Origin: JAEHDI01 sp035455185
Lineage (GTDB): Bacteria; Acidobacteriota; Terriglobia; Bryobacterales; Bryobacteraceae
Length of the DNA: 18,475 nt
Direction of reading: 5' to 3'
Assembly: GCA_035455185.1 (NCBI GenBank)
Contig: DATIFQ010000393.1
Coordinates: forward strand, 1-18,475
Shown: piece after piece, positions 1 to 7,700 of the stretch
How the letters are laid out: every line of letters starts with the position of its first letter
How positions within the stretch are numbered: position 1 is the stretch's first letter
The notes under the pieces: generated by a model
What the model was told of the DNA's origin: nothing
Seen by the model: the letters and a program-made list of their open reading frames with translations, nothing else
The model's database searches: none
Position numbers and translations under genes: made by a program

Positions 1-304
1 GGTACGCGGTGATCTGGAACACGTTCTCTGGATTCTCGCCGACGTACAGATGGAAGAACTCGCCCGGAGTCACCGTCACCGCGACCCGAAATGAAGCGAA
101 CCCGTTTCGGGCCAGCGCCGGCGACAGGACCTCGCGCGGTCGCACAGCCGGGTCACGCGGACGGTCTGCCTTAACCACGTGTCCGAGCGGATCGATCCGC
201 GTGAACTCGGAGTACACGCGAATGCTGTGCGCGTCACACAGCGCGACACATGCCGTCAGCAGGAATGTGCCCCGCACGGCGAGGCAGGCAAGCGTTCTGA
301 TCAC
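1..304 (-). CDS. Secreted hypothetical protein, C-terminus beyond window
   Basis: This is the 5' part of a gene that runs off the left edge; 101 codons are visible. I chose GTG at 304-302 because the next codons give a signal-peptide-like start (two early basic residues, then a hydrophobic stretch with TFLLTACVALC). The GTG also overlaps the stop of the upstream 73-residue gene by 4 bp (GTGA), which suggests translational coupling. After the signal the chain reads as a compact beta-rich secreted domain with the phrases IRVYSEFTRIDPLG, RNGFASFRVAVTV and FFHLYVGENPENVFQI. I do not recognise a named family. The regular pattern and coherent frame make it a real gene. It is probably the third gene of the sulfurtransferase transcript. 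Its role is unknown, and export to the periplasm or surface is inferred only from the N-terminus. Confidence 0.7.
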   Translation of the reverse strand, partial: MIRTLACLAVRGTFLLTACVALCDAHSIRVYSEFTRIDPLGHVVKADRPRDPAVRPREVLSPALARNGFASFRVAVTVTPGEFFHLYVGENPENVFQITAY

Positions 305-522
305 ACCGTCTGGCGGCGCGTCCGCGCAAGCAACTCCCGGGCGCGCGCGAGGGCTTTCTCCTCTGCTTCTTCCCTGGTCGATCCGGTCGTCCTGGCGAGG
401 CCTGCGCCGGGGGACACATTATCCGCCCGGCAGTGATACTTTCCGCCCGCGCGATAGCTGGTCAAATTCAGCGGCCAGCCATCCACTTCGAGCTTCCGTT
501 CGCGGTAGTCTTCGGCTTTCAT
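301..522 (-). CDS. Small hypothetical protein, 73 aa
   Basis: The ATG at 522-520 lies 4 bp after the sulfurtransferase stop. GGGAG sits 9 bases upstream, inside the end of that gene. A longer in-frame reading that starts at 630 would overlap the sulfurtransferase extensively and is not needed. The protein is charged: a short beta-rich half (LEVDGWPLNLTSY, GGKYHCRADN) is followed by one Arg/Glu/Ala helix (STREEAEEKALARARELL). This strand-strand-strand-helix order resembles small double-stranded-RNA-binding-like or HicB-like folds, but that is only a shape resemblance. It has no signal peptide, so it is probably cytoplasmic. Its stop overlaps the next gene's GTG. Function unknown. Confidence 0.75.
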   Translation of the reverse strand: MKAEDYRERKLEVDGWPLNLTSYRAGGKYHCRADNVSPGAGLARTTGSTREEAEEKALARARELLARTRRQTV

Positions 523-526
523 CGTT

Positions 527-1390
527 TCAGGCTCCCGCCGCCGCAGGTACACCCCGCTCAACCGGAACGCCGACCAGGTTGCCCCACTCGGTCCAAGAAC
601 CATCGTAGTTCGCGACTTTCTCGAATCCAAGCAGGTACTTGAGCACGAACCACGTGTGACTGGAACGCTCGCCGATCCGGCAGTACGCGATCACAGGCTT
701 CGAACCGTCGATGCCCTCGGCACCATACAAGCGCTTCAGTTCGTCGTAAGACTTGAACGTCCCGTCATCGTTGCATGCCTTCCCCCATGGGATACTGCGG
801 GCGCCCGGGATGTGACCCCCTCTCTGGCATGTTTCAGGCAGTCCTGGCGGCGCGAGAATCTCGCCCGTGAACTCCTGTGGGCTCCGCACATCCACAAGCG
901 CCGCCGTCCGATCCTTCGAAGCGGACTGGGCTGCCGGCAGAAACGCTCGCAGCGAAAGATCCGGCGCAGCCGCTTTATACGTCACTTTCTTTCGCACAGG
1001 CGACTCCGTCGAGAGTTCGCGGCCCTCGGCAAGCCATTTCTTTCGGCCGCCGTTCATCAGGCGGACGTCCTTGTGGCCGTAAATCTTCATCTGCCAAAGC
1101 GCCCATGCGGCGAACCAGTTGTTGTTGTCCCCATAGATGACGACGGTCGTGTCGGGAGTGATGCCGGACGCCGACATCAGCTCCTCGAACTGTGCTTTCG
1201 GCAGGATGTCCCGCCGGACCGTGTCGCAGAGCTGCGTATTCCAGGCCCAGCCGATCGCGTTCGGTACGTGGCCCTCGTTATAGGCGGAGGTGTCAACGTC
1301 CACCTCGGCGATACACACTTTAGGATCACGATGGTGCTCAGTAACCCAGGCGGTATCGACGAGTACTTCCGGGCGAGCGTAGTTCCCCAT
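527..1390 (-). CDS. Thiosulfate sulfurtransferase (two-domain rhodanese)
   Basis: The 287-residue protein has tandem rhodanese domains. The N-terminal one (about 8-125) is inactive, and the C-terminal one (about 160-278) carries the active-site cysteine C237 in the loop CRIGER, followed by SSHTWFVLKYLLG. The CRxGxR loop and the SSHTWF run are typical of the thiosulfate-using CysA/SseA-like group, which transfers sulfane sulfur from thiosulfate to cyanide or thiol acceptors. Other family marks are the EGHVPNAIGW and GGHIPGARSIPW segments. There is no signal peptide, so it is cytoplasmic. The start at 1390 is fixed by AGGAGG 8 bases upstream; an in-frame extension to 1492 would cross the promoter and SD. 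It heads a probable three-gene operon with the small protein and the secreted protein downstream. Confidence 0.95.
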   Translation of the reverse strand: MGNYARPEVLVDTAWVTEHHRDPKVCIAEVDVDTSAYNEGHVPNAIGWAWNTQLCDTVRRDILPKAQFEELMSASGITPDTTVVIYGDNNNWFAAWALWQMKIYGHKDVRLMNGGRKKWLAEGRELSTESPVRKKVTYKAAAPDLSLRAFLPAAQSASKDRTAALVDVRSPQEFTGEILAPPGLPETCQRGGHIPGARSIPWGKACNDDGTFKSYDELKRLYGAEGIDGSKPVIAYCRIGERSSHTWFVLKYLLGFEKVANYDGSWTEWGNLVGVPVERGVPAAAGA

Positions 1391-1423
1391 TTTTGATTCC
1401 TCCTCTGAGTGGATATACCCAAA

Positions 1424-1452
1424 ACTATATAAGCAATAGGGACTACGCGCAA
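1424..1452 (-). promoter_or_regulatory. Probable sigma-70 promoter and SD of the sulfurtransferase operon
   Basis: On the minus strand a -35-like TTGCGC (1452-1447) is followed, after exactly 17 bases, by TATAGT (1429-1424), a 5/6 match to the -10 consensus. Transcription would start near 1417. That leaves a short leader that carries AGGAGG at 1404-1399, 8 bases before the ATG at 1390. This SD is the strongest in the window. The -35 match is only moderate. Confidence 0.55.
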
Positions 1453-1473
1453 GCCCCCCCTTACGGGAGGCTT
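1451..1473 (-). other. GC-rich hairpin between the Rne/Rng gene and the sulfurtransferase gene
   Basis: AAGCCTCCC pairs with GGGGGGCTT around a 5-base loop (9 bp including one G-U). It starts 22 bases after the ribonuclease stop codon. There is no U-run after it in the minus-strand direction, so it is not a classical intrinsic terminator. It may protect the 3' end of the rne message or terminate weakly. It overlaps the -35 of the next promoter by two bases. Confidence 0.4.
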
Positions 1474-1494
1474 TTAGCGGCGGGTTTCTCAATA

Positions 1495-3882
1495 CTAAGC
1501 GAGGTCGAACTTCTCCGGGTGGAGCTCCGGGTCGCCTGTGACCAGGACTGGATAGCGCAGGATCTCCTCCAGCTCTTCCAGATAGTCGTTGTCGGTCGAT
1601 TTCAGCACCTTGGCGACTTCCGGATTCACTCTCAAGACGACGTTCGGCCCCTCGACGGCGCGGGCGATCTTCTGAGCTTCTTGAAGGATCTCACCGATTA
1701 CCGTCTGCACACTCTTGACGTAACCGGAGCCGTCGCACGTCGGACACGGCGAGCACAGTGCGCGCTCGAGTGTTTGCTTCACCCTCTTGCGGGTGATGGC
1801 AACGAGTCCAAAGTCGTTGAACTGGAGGATCTTGTACGGTGCCCGGTCAAACCGCATCTCCTCTTCGAGCGCCTGCATCACTTTCTGGCGGTTCTTGCGC
1901 TCATCCATGTCGATGAAATCGATGACGATTATGCCGCCGAGGTCCCGCAGCCGGATCTGCCGAACGATTTCCTTGATCGCCTCGGTGTTGGTCTTGACGA
2001 TCGTGTCTTCGAGCCGGGCGGACTTCCCCACAAATTTCCCGGTGTTGACATCGACTGCCACCAGCGCTTCGGTCTGATTGATCACGATGTAACCGCCGGA
2101 CCTCAGCCATACCTTGGGGCGCAGCGCTTTCTCCAGTTCAGCGGTCACGCCAAACGCGTCGAAAATCGGCGTCGGGCGCGTGTACATCTTGACCCGGCCC
2201 ACCATGGCCGGCTGCAGCCGCTCCACAAACCGAAGCACGCTCTCGTAGATGTCCTCGTGGTCCACCCAGATCGCCTTAAAACTCTCGGTAAGCTGGTCTC
2301 GGAGAAGCCGCTGTACCAGATCGAGATCGTGGTGGATCAGCGTCGGGGCCGGTTTCCGCTCAGCCCGCTGGCGGATGTCGAGCCAGAGGTTGTACAGAAA
2401 GGTCATGTCTGAGGCGATCTCCTGCTCGGATCGCCCGGTACCCGCGGTTCTGACGATAAAGCCGCCAGGGATGCCGACGCGGTGGTTCATGAGAATACGC
2501 CGAAGGCGCTGACGTTCTTCATCGGAACCGATCTTCCGGGACACGCCGAGATGCTCGACAGTCGGCATGTAAACGACGTAGCGGCCGGGCAGAGCAATGT
2601 GCGAGGTGATGCGCGCGCCCTTCTGCCCAAGCGGTTCCTTGGCCACCTGGACGAGAACCTCCTGTCCCTCGCGCAGGAGGTCGGTGATGGACGGAAGCTG
2701 GCGGGGGGATTCGGATGGCTGTGAGGACGCTCGGGCCTCCGCCTTCGGCTCGGCGTGCTCTTCGTCACGCGGTTCGGGTCCGGCATTACGCATCTTGCGC
2801 CGCAACCGGCGCGACACCCGGTGGGGATAGCGGCCTTCTCGCTCGCGAACGCCCGCGGTCAGGGCAGGAGAGGGTTCCTCAGTTTCAGGGACGGCCGCCT
2901 CCGCGGTGTCCTCGTCCGGCTCGGACTCCAGAGCGGTTTCGACGGGTGCGTCGTCGGCAGCGGGCTCGGATTCCGGCTCGGACTCCGAGACAGGCTCCTC
3001 AACCGTCGCCGGTTCTTGTGGCTCGACTACCCCTGGATCCTCAGCCATCGCATCTTCAGGAGCTTCGTTTGCCGGGTCTTCCGTCTCTTCGATGAGAGCC
3101 TCTGCCTCCGAGGCTTCGAATTGTGTTTCCGCCGGCTCCGGCGCGAGTGGTTCTTCCAAGATGGCGGCGCCGTTCTCCGCGTCCGGCACGGGATCTACGA
3201 GGCCCGCGGCCTCCGGTTCGTTGATCTGGGTCGCATCCGCTTCTTCGGCGCCGGCTAGCTCCAGGATTGTGCCGTTTCCTGCCTCCTCCCGGCGGTACTT
3301 CGCCAGGGACTCGCCGGGAAGCGGTTCGATCGCCGCGGCGCTTTCTTGCACTTCCGGTTCCTTGGGAGACCACGACACCGACGGTTCCGGGGCGTACTTC
3401 GATTCGGGGAACCCCCGGCCGCGATTCCGGCGCCGCCGTGAACGCCGGCCTTTGCGGTCGCGCCCGTCCGGTTCGGCAGCGTGTTCCGGAATGGGCAGTT
3501 CTTCGACCTTCTCCTCGGCCGGGGCGGGCTCCGCCGGTTCCGTCCTATCGACGCGCTCGGCTCGTTCCCGTTCGATCCGCTCCCGCTCCAAGCGTTCACG
3601 CTCTCCTCGGCGGCCGCGATCGTCGGGTGCCGCGATCTTGTCGTACTCCTCGTTCTCTTCGAAAAAATCGGAGACGTACAAAAAGGCGTCACGATCGAGG
3701 CCGACATCGACGAAAGCCGATTGCATACCCGGCAGCACACGGGTAACACGACCCTTGTGGATGCTGCCCGCAAGCGAGTATTCGTTTGCCCGCTGAAAGT
3801 AGATCTCGACCAACTGGCCATCTTCCAGAACTGCCACTTTCGTTTCGTGGCGGTTGGCCGAAATCACCAACTCTTTTCCCAT
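1495..3882 (-). CDS. rne: Rne/Rng family endoribonuclease with large S1-domain insertion
   Basis: This 795-residue RNase E/G-type enzyme makes single-strand cuts in mRNA and rRNA precursors in the cytoplasm. The S1 domain begins at about 38-83 (IHKGRVTRVLPGMQSAFVDVG) and resumes at about 400-440. Between them lies an insertion of about 310 residues: an Arg/Glu repeat (88-112), an Arg-rich block (141-157), a long Glu/Pro/Ala-rich acidic stretch (about 175-342) and a second basic block (347-366). The catalytic core follows, with Mg ligands D611 (VDVNTG) and D655 (IDFIDM). The Zn-link CPTC is at 713-716, and a short RNase G-like end has no C-terminal scaffold. GGAGG upstream supports the ATG at 3882. 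The gene follows rodA; rng lies near mreBCD in E. coli as well. The enzyme may be closer to RNase G in its core length. Confidence 0.95.
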   Translation of the reverse strand: MGKELVISANRHETKVAVLEDGQLVEIYFQRANEYSLAGSIHKGRVTRVLPGMQSAFVDVGLDRDAFLYVSDFFEENEEYDKIAAPDDRGRRGERERLERERIERERAERVDRTEPAEPAPAEEKVEELPIPEHAAEPDGRDRKGRRSRRRRNRGRGFPESKYAPEPSVSWSPKEPEVQESAAAIEPLPGESLAKYRREEAGNGTILELAGAEEADATQINEPEAAGLVDPVPDAENGAAILEEPLAPEPAETQFEASEAEALIEETEDPANEAPEDAMAEDPGVVEPQEPATVEEPVSESEPESEPAADDAPVETALESEPDEDTAEAAVPETEEPSPALTAGVREREGRYPHRVSRRLRRKMRNAGPEPRDEEHAEPKAEARASSQPSESPRQLPSITDLLREGQEVLVQVAKEPLGQKGARITSHIALPGRYVVYMPTVEHLGVSRKIGSDEERQRLRRILMNHRVGIPGGFIVRTAGTGRSEQEIASDMTFLYNLWLDIRQRAERKPAPTLIHHDLDLVQRLLRDQLTESFKAIWVDHEDIYESVLRFVERLQPAMVGRVKMYTRPTPIFDAFGVTAELEKALRPKVWLRSGGYIVINQTEALVAVDVNTGKFVGKSARLEDTIVKTNTEAIKEIVRQIRLRDLGGIIVIDFIDMDERKNRQKVMQALEEEMRFDRAPYKILQFNDFGLVAITRKRVKQTLERALCSPCPTCDGSGYVKSVQTVIGEILQEAQKIARAVEGPNVVLRVNPEVAKVLKSTDNDYLEELEEILRYPVLVTGDPELHPEKFDLA

Positions 3883-4179
3883 GAAATCCTCCGCGTCGGA
3901 AGCGCGGGCGAGGCGACGGGAAGAAATGCGGCCGGGGCTGTAGAGGGACCTCAGTTCTGCGACGGCGCTGGAGTACCGGACATTGCTCCGGCTCCTGCGT
4001 CAAAACCTTTCTTCCGGCGGCGGGGATGGAGCCGCTTTGCTCAAACATCCGCCCACCCACCGGGGTGCTGCACCGAACCTCGGGACCGCGTCCCTTGCCG
4101 TGCAGGAACCTCAGTATCCCTCTCAACAACGGAACCTTGCCACCTTCAGACTTCCCGCGAAACAGTGTCTCGCAACGCT
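3883..4179 (-). ncRNA. Structured leader of the Rne/Rng gene or independent small RNA (candidate)
   Basis: These 297 bp between rodA and the ribonuclease gene hold no convincing gene. On the minus strand they can form a row of hairpins. H1 (4157-4173) has GCGAGA/TTTCGC. H2 (4069-4104) has TGCAC/GTGCA closing an inner GGGAC/GTCCC. H3 (4019-4053) has GGCGGATG/CATCCCCGCC with a CC bulge. H4 (3961-4001) has GGAG-CCGGA/TCCGG-TA-CTCC, extended outward by GC and GAC pairs across an A-A mismatch. A 16-base element containing ACTGAGGT occurs twice (complement of 3940-3955 and 4100-4115, 13/16 identical). E. coli rne has a long structured leader used in autoregulation, and a similar role is inferred here. 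A separate RNA processed from the operon is possible. The series of separate stems does not resemble the single long hairpin of 6S RNA, and I saw no RNase P, tmRNA or SRP signature. Confidence 0.4.
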
Positions 4180-5271
4180 TCAATTTACAAACCGCCGGAG
4201 CCTGACGTTGTTGACCAGCCCTAGCATCACAAATACCGACAGAATGCTAGAGCCGCCGTAGCTCATCAGCGGCAATGGGATGCCGGTGACCGGCATCCGG
4301 CCAACCACCATCCCAACATTCACCAACAGGTGAAACAGCAACAATGAACACACGCTCATGCAGATAAACATGCCGGCCCGGTCCGGGGCCATCTGTGCGT
4401 TCTGTACGATCTGCATAAGCAGCAAAAAATACAAGCCGAGTACTAATACTACCCCAACAAAACCATGCTCTTCCGCAAAAGCCGAAAAAATGAAGTCCGT
4501 GTGTGGCACCGGAAGGAAGCGAAGCTGTGTTTGAGAACCCCGGGTTACACCCTTCCCCCACATGCCGCCAGAACCGACGGCGATCTTGGACTGGATCACC
4601 TGGTAGCCTGAGCCACGCGGGTCCTGGGTCGGATCCTGGAATGATGTCAGGCGGGCTTTTTGATAATCCTTCAGAAACATCCACCCGACAGGCAGAGCCA
4701 GTAGGGCGAGCAGGCAGATCACAAGAATATACCGCCAGCGAATTCCCCCAAAAAACAAGGCCGCTATCAGGATCGCGCCGTAGGTCAGCGACGTGCCCAA
4801 GTCCGGCTGCTTCATCACAAGCACCATCGGAAGCGCGACTAGCGCCCCGAGCTTCAGCAGATCCCTGATTTCCAGCCTGTCGCTCCTCAGTTCGCTCAAA
4901 TACCGCGCCACGAGCAATACTATGACCAGTTTAACGAATTCGGAGACTTGAAATGTGAATCCGCCTGGGAGCGGGATCCACCGCCGGGAGCCGAACACCT
5001 GACGGCCCACCAGGAACACCGCGACCAGGGTCCCCAGCGACAGCAAGTAGAGCAGCGGTACGTGTTCAAGCAGAGTGTGGTAGTCGACTCGGGTCGACAC
5101 GTACAGAACCACCAAACCTACGCAGACGTATAGCAACTGCTTCCACCAGGCGTCTTGCCAGGCCGTGTCGAGGGTTGCACTGTAGATCTGAAGGATGCCC
5201 AGACCACAGATCAACACCGTCAGCGCCAGAAGCGGCCAGTCGAGATCTCGGGCTGAGAGGTATTTCGCCAT
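4180..5271 (-). CDS. rodA: RodA, SEDS-family peptidoglycan glycosyltransferase
   Basis: The 363-residue multi-pass inner-membrane protein polymerises lipid II into glycan strands during side-wall growth, in partnership with the class B PBP2 encoded just upstream. SEDS marks are GSRRWIPLPGGFTFQVSEF (E111), KQPDLGT (155-160), the large periplasmic loop ending in LPVPHTDFIF with the catalytic Asp D259, and PLPLMSYGGSS (333-342). The length is normal for RodA. The ATG at 5271 follows the mrdA stop after 5 bp. GGGAG lies about 13 bases upstream, so translation is probably coupled to mrdA. RodA rather than FtsW is chosen because of the mre/mrdA context. The middle of the gene looks richer in A and T than its neighbours. 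Confidence 0.97.
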   Translation of the reverse strand: MAKYLSARDLDWPLLALTVLICGLGILQIYSATLDTAWQDAWWKQLLYVCVGLVVLYVSTRVDYHTLLEHVPLLYLLSLGTLVAVFLVGRQVFGSRRWIPLPGGFTFQVSEFVKLVIVLLVARYLSELRSDRLEIRDLLKLGALVALPMVLVMKQPDLGTSLTYGAILIAALFFGGIRWRYILVICLLALLALPVGWMFLKDYQKARLTSFQDPTQDPRGSGYQVIQSKIAVGSGGMWGKGVTRGSQTQLRFLPVPHTDFIFSAFAEEHGFVGVVLVLGLYFLLLMQIVQNAQMAPDRAGMFICMSVCSLLLFHLLVNVGMVVGRMPVTGIPLPLMSYGGSSILSVFVMLGLVNNVRLRRFVN

Positions 5272-5276
5272 GCCGG

Positions 5277-7151
5277 TTACTGCACTCCCTGTGTGGCGTT
5301 TTGCGCGACGGGAGGCTGCGCGCCCGCGACCATTCGAGGAGCGGAGACGCGCGACTTCTTGTCGAAGTACGCTTTGATTACATCGCGGACGATTGGCGCT
5401 GCCATGGGTCCGTGCTCACCGCCTTCGAAGAGGGCGACCACCACAATCTCGGGAAACTGGCGCGGAGCGAAACCGACGAACCACGCGTTATCCTTCATCG
5501 TTTGGCCGAGCTTGGTGTTCTTAAGCACCTCGTTGGAAGCAAGCTGGGCTGTCCCGGTCTTGCCGCAGACCTCAACACCCGGGATTTGCGCCCGGCCGCC
5601 GGTGCCGCCCTCATTGACGACACCGAACATCCCGTCAATTACTCTCGCCACGCTTTCGGGGTTCAGATTCGCCGTCCTGGGCCGGTCGGCCTGCGGCAGA
5701 TCCATACGCAGATGAGGCGGGTACCAGGCTCCGCCCATCGCCAAGCCGCCAATCGCGTATGCGAGCTGGAGCGGAGTGACCGTCAGAGCGCCCTGTCCGA
5801 TTGCCACCGAAATCGTCTCTCCGGCGTACCATTTTTGCCGGAATTGACGCAGTTTCCATTCCGTCGACGGAACCACGCCCGCCGCTTCGTGCGGAAGGTC
5901 GATGCCGGTCTTCTTCCCGAGTCCGGCCAGGCTCGCGTATTCGGCGATCTTGTCAATTCCAATCCTGTTGCCGATGGTGTAGAAATAAACGTCACAAGAC
6001 TGCACGATGCCACGATGCAGGTCAACCTGTCCGTGCCCGCCCTTAAGGTGACACCGGAAGTAACGGCCATAGAAACTCGCTCCGCCCCCACAGTGTACGG
6101 TGAAGGTGTCGTCCACTCCGCCGGATTCGAGTGCGGCCAATGATACGATCGGCTTGAAAGTAGACCCAGGCGCGAGTTGCGCCTGGATGGCTCGATTCAG
6201 CAGCGGCTTGTCGGGGTTGCCGACGAGTTCCTGCCAGTCGTCCGCGAATCTGTTGGGATCGAAGGCGGGGCGGCTCACCATCGCCAGCACCTCGCCGTTG
6301 CGGGGGTCGAGGGCCACCACAGCCCCTTTCCGGTTCTCCATGGCCAGTTCCGCCACCGCCTGGAGGTCGAGGTCGATCGTGAGTTGCAGCGACTTACCGG
6401 AGACCGAGTCCTTGAGGCCAATCACCTCGCGTTCCCTGCCCCGGTTGTCGACGACCACCTGGCGTTGGCCGTCAATGCCCATCAACATGTCGTTATACTG
6501 GCGCTCGATGCCAGCCTTGCCGATGAGGTCTCCGGGGTTGTATTTGACGAACTCCAGAGTGTTCAGTTCGGAGTCGCTTACCTCGCCGACGTAGCCGATC
6601 ACGTGCGCCGCCATCCCGTTACGCGGGTACAGGCGGCGCTGCGCGTGGATCAGTTCCATCTCAGGGAAGCTTTCCATGTCGCGATGCGCCTCTACGAATG
6701 ACAACTCGCCGGCGCTCAGCTCCTGCTTGATGACGATCGGCTCGTACTGCGGCCTTGCACGGAAGCGCTTCAGGCGGCCGACCAGGTCTTCGTGTTCCAG
6801 GTGAAGTCCGTCGGCGATCGGCTGGAGGTGCTCGGGCCGGAGACTCTCCCGGGACAGAATGAGGCTGAACGAGGAATGGTTATCGACGATGACCCGCCCA
6901 TCACGATCGAGGATTTTTCCGCGAGGCGCGAGGACCGGCAACGCCTTGATTCGATTCCGTTCCGCCTGCTCGCTATAACGCTCGGGATTGCTCACCTGGA
7001 GGTCCCAGAAACCGGAACTGAGAAAAAGAAAAACGGCTACCGCGGCGTACTGGAAAAACGCGATCCGCCCCGATGCGAACTTCGGGTCGTCCCGCACCAG
7101 CGGCCTGGATGGGATGTCCTCGCGCGTGGGGTCCGTCAACGGCAGTTGCAC
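5277..7151 (-). CDS. mrdA: Penicillin-binding protein 2 (peptidoglycan transpeptidase)
   Basis: The 624-residue class B PBP crosslinks side-wall peptidoglycan in the periplasm and pairs with RodA. It has one N-terminal membrane anchor (about 30-47), then a dimerisation/pedestal domain with the family phrase APRGKILDRDG, then the transpeptidase domain. The active-site triads are S330-T-F-K333 (nucleophile and base), S385-C-D387 (the SxD variant usual for PBP2) and K531-T-G533. The Pro/Gln/Ala-rich tail after about 605 is probably disordered. The start is GTG at 7151-7149; no in-frame ATG precedes the anchor, and a clear SD is lacking. It lies 15 bp after mreD and 5 bp before rodA, so coupled translation within the mre operon is likely. 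Confidence 0.97.
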   Translation of the reverse strand: MQLPLTDPTREDIPSRPLVRDDPKFASGRIAFFQYAAVAVFLFLSSGFWDLQVSNPERYSEQAERNRIKALPVLAPRGKILDRDGRVIVDNHSSFSLILSRESLRPEHLQPIADGLHLEHEDLVGRLKRFRARPQYEPIVIKQELSAGELSFVEAHRDMESFPEMELIHAQRRLYPRNGMAAHVIGYVGEVSDSELNTLEFVKYNPGDLIGKAGIERQYNDMLMGIDGQRQVVVDNRGREREVIGLKDSVSGKSLQLTIDLDLQAVAELAMENRKGAVVALDPRNGEVLAMVSRPAFDPNRFADDWQELVGNPDKPLLNRAIQAQLAPGSTFKPIVSLAALESGGVDDTFTVHCGGGASFYGRYFRCHLKGGHGQVDLHRGIVQSCDVYFYTIGNRIGIDKIAEYASLAGLGKKTGIDLPHEAAGVVPSTEWKLRQFRQKWYAGETISVAIGQGALTVTPLQLAYAIGGLAMGGAWYPPHLRMDLPQADRPRTANLNPESVARVIDGMFGVVNEGGTGGRAQIPGVEVCGKTGTAQLASNEVLKNTKLGQTMKDNAWFVGFAPRQFPEIVVVALFEGGEHGPMAAPIVRDVIKAYFDKKSRVSAPRMVAGAQPPVAQNATQGVQ

Positions 7152-7166
7152 GATGCCAACAGTTCT

Positions 7167-7700
7167 CTACCCTTCAGTCTTGAGTTTATCAAAGAGGTAG
7201 AACAGGGGCGGTGTCACGGCGCCGTTCAGCAGCGCGAGCAGAAGTGTTCGTAGAATCTCCGGGTCGACTGCCTGGCCCAGCAAGACACCGCGCAAAAACC
7301 AATACGCGAGTTGATGGAGGACAAAGAACACGAACCCCAGTGCGAATCGCACGGCGCCGTGTTCCGCTTCGAATCTCGTCCCAAGCGATGCCGCAACATA
7401 ACCGCAAAGCGTCTTGGTTATGCCGAACAGTCCCATCGGCTGGTGTGAGAGGGAGTCCTGGACGAGGCCGATGCCGGCGCCAATGAGTATCCCGCCGATA
7501 GGCTGTCGCCGGGTCACAGAGAAATACACCGTGACGATAAGAGGAAGGTCGAGGTAGGAGCCGTACTGGAAGAACAGCGGGACGTACACCTGAAAGAGGA
7601 TCGCTGCGAGCGGGACTGCAAATAGCACCCATGCGCGGAAGCGCGAGAAACGCCTCCGCTTCGCAATGCCGAGGTACAAAGGTTCTTGGTACTCGCTCAT
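7167..7700 (-). CDS. mreD: MreD, rod-shape-determining membrane protein
   Basis: The 177-residue inner-membrane protein of the elongasome links the MreB/MreC scaffold to the peptidoglycan synthases. A basic N-terminus (AKRRRFSRFR, about 13-22) is followed by about five hydrophobic segments. Family-like phrases include GGILIGAGIGLVQDSLSHQPMG (split over about 69-90) and the PPLFYLFD end. The length is typical. The ATG at 7700-7698 overlaps the mreC stop by 4 bp (ATGA), a strong sign of coupled translation. The MreD family is poorly conserved, so the call rests on topology, size and position between mreC and mrdA. Confidence 0.93.
   Translation of the reverse strand: MSEYQEPLYLGIAKRRRFSRFRAWVLFAVPLAAILFQVYVPLFFQYGSYLDLPLIVTVYFSVTRRQPIGGILIGAGIGLVQDSLSHQPMGLFGITKTLCGYVAASLGTRFEAEHGAVRFALGFVFFVLHQLAYWFLRGVLLGQAVDPEILRTLLLALLNGAVTPPLFYLFDKLKTEG

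Noticed and set aside
1393..2412. Long plus-strand open frame (339 codons) opposite the ribonuclease gene
   Set aside because: It is antisense to the conserved catalytic core of the Rne/Rng gene; such shadows are common in GC-rich genes. The peptide has no recognisable family features.
2906..3796. Plus-strand Ser/Gly-rich open frame (296 codons) opposite the RNase insertion
   Set aside because: Its Ser/Ala/Gly repetition mirrors the Glu/Pro/Ala codons of the insertion on the other strand. The minus frame continues directly into the catalytic core, so that is the real one.
3883..4179. 6S RNA, RNase P RNA, tmRNA or SRP RNA in the rodA-rne gap
   Set aside because: None of the hallmark sequences I know for these RNAs is visible, and the fold is a row of separate hairpins. 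A covariance-model search would be decisive.
3689..4183. Minus-strand open frame starting with TTG overlapping the rodA stop and running through the rodA-rne gap into rne
   Set aside because: The peptide is Arg/Pro/Gly-rich with no domain pattern. It overlaps the well-supported rne start out of frame for about 190 bp, and the region folds as RNA. Not convincing as coding.
5984..6000. SxD instead of SxN in PBP2 taken as a defect
   Set aside because: S-x-D is the usual form in the PBP2/MrdA group, so it is not a mutation.
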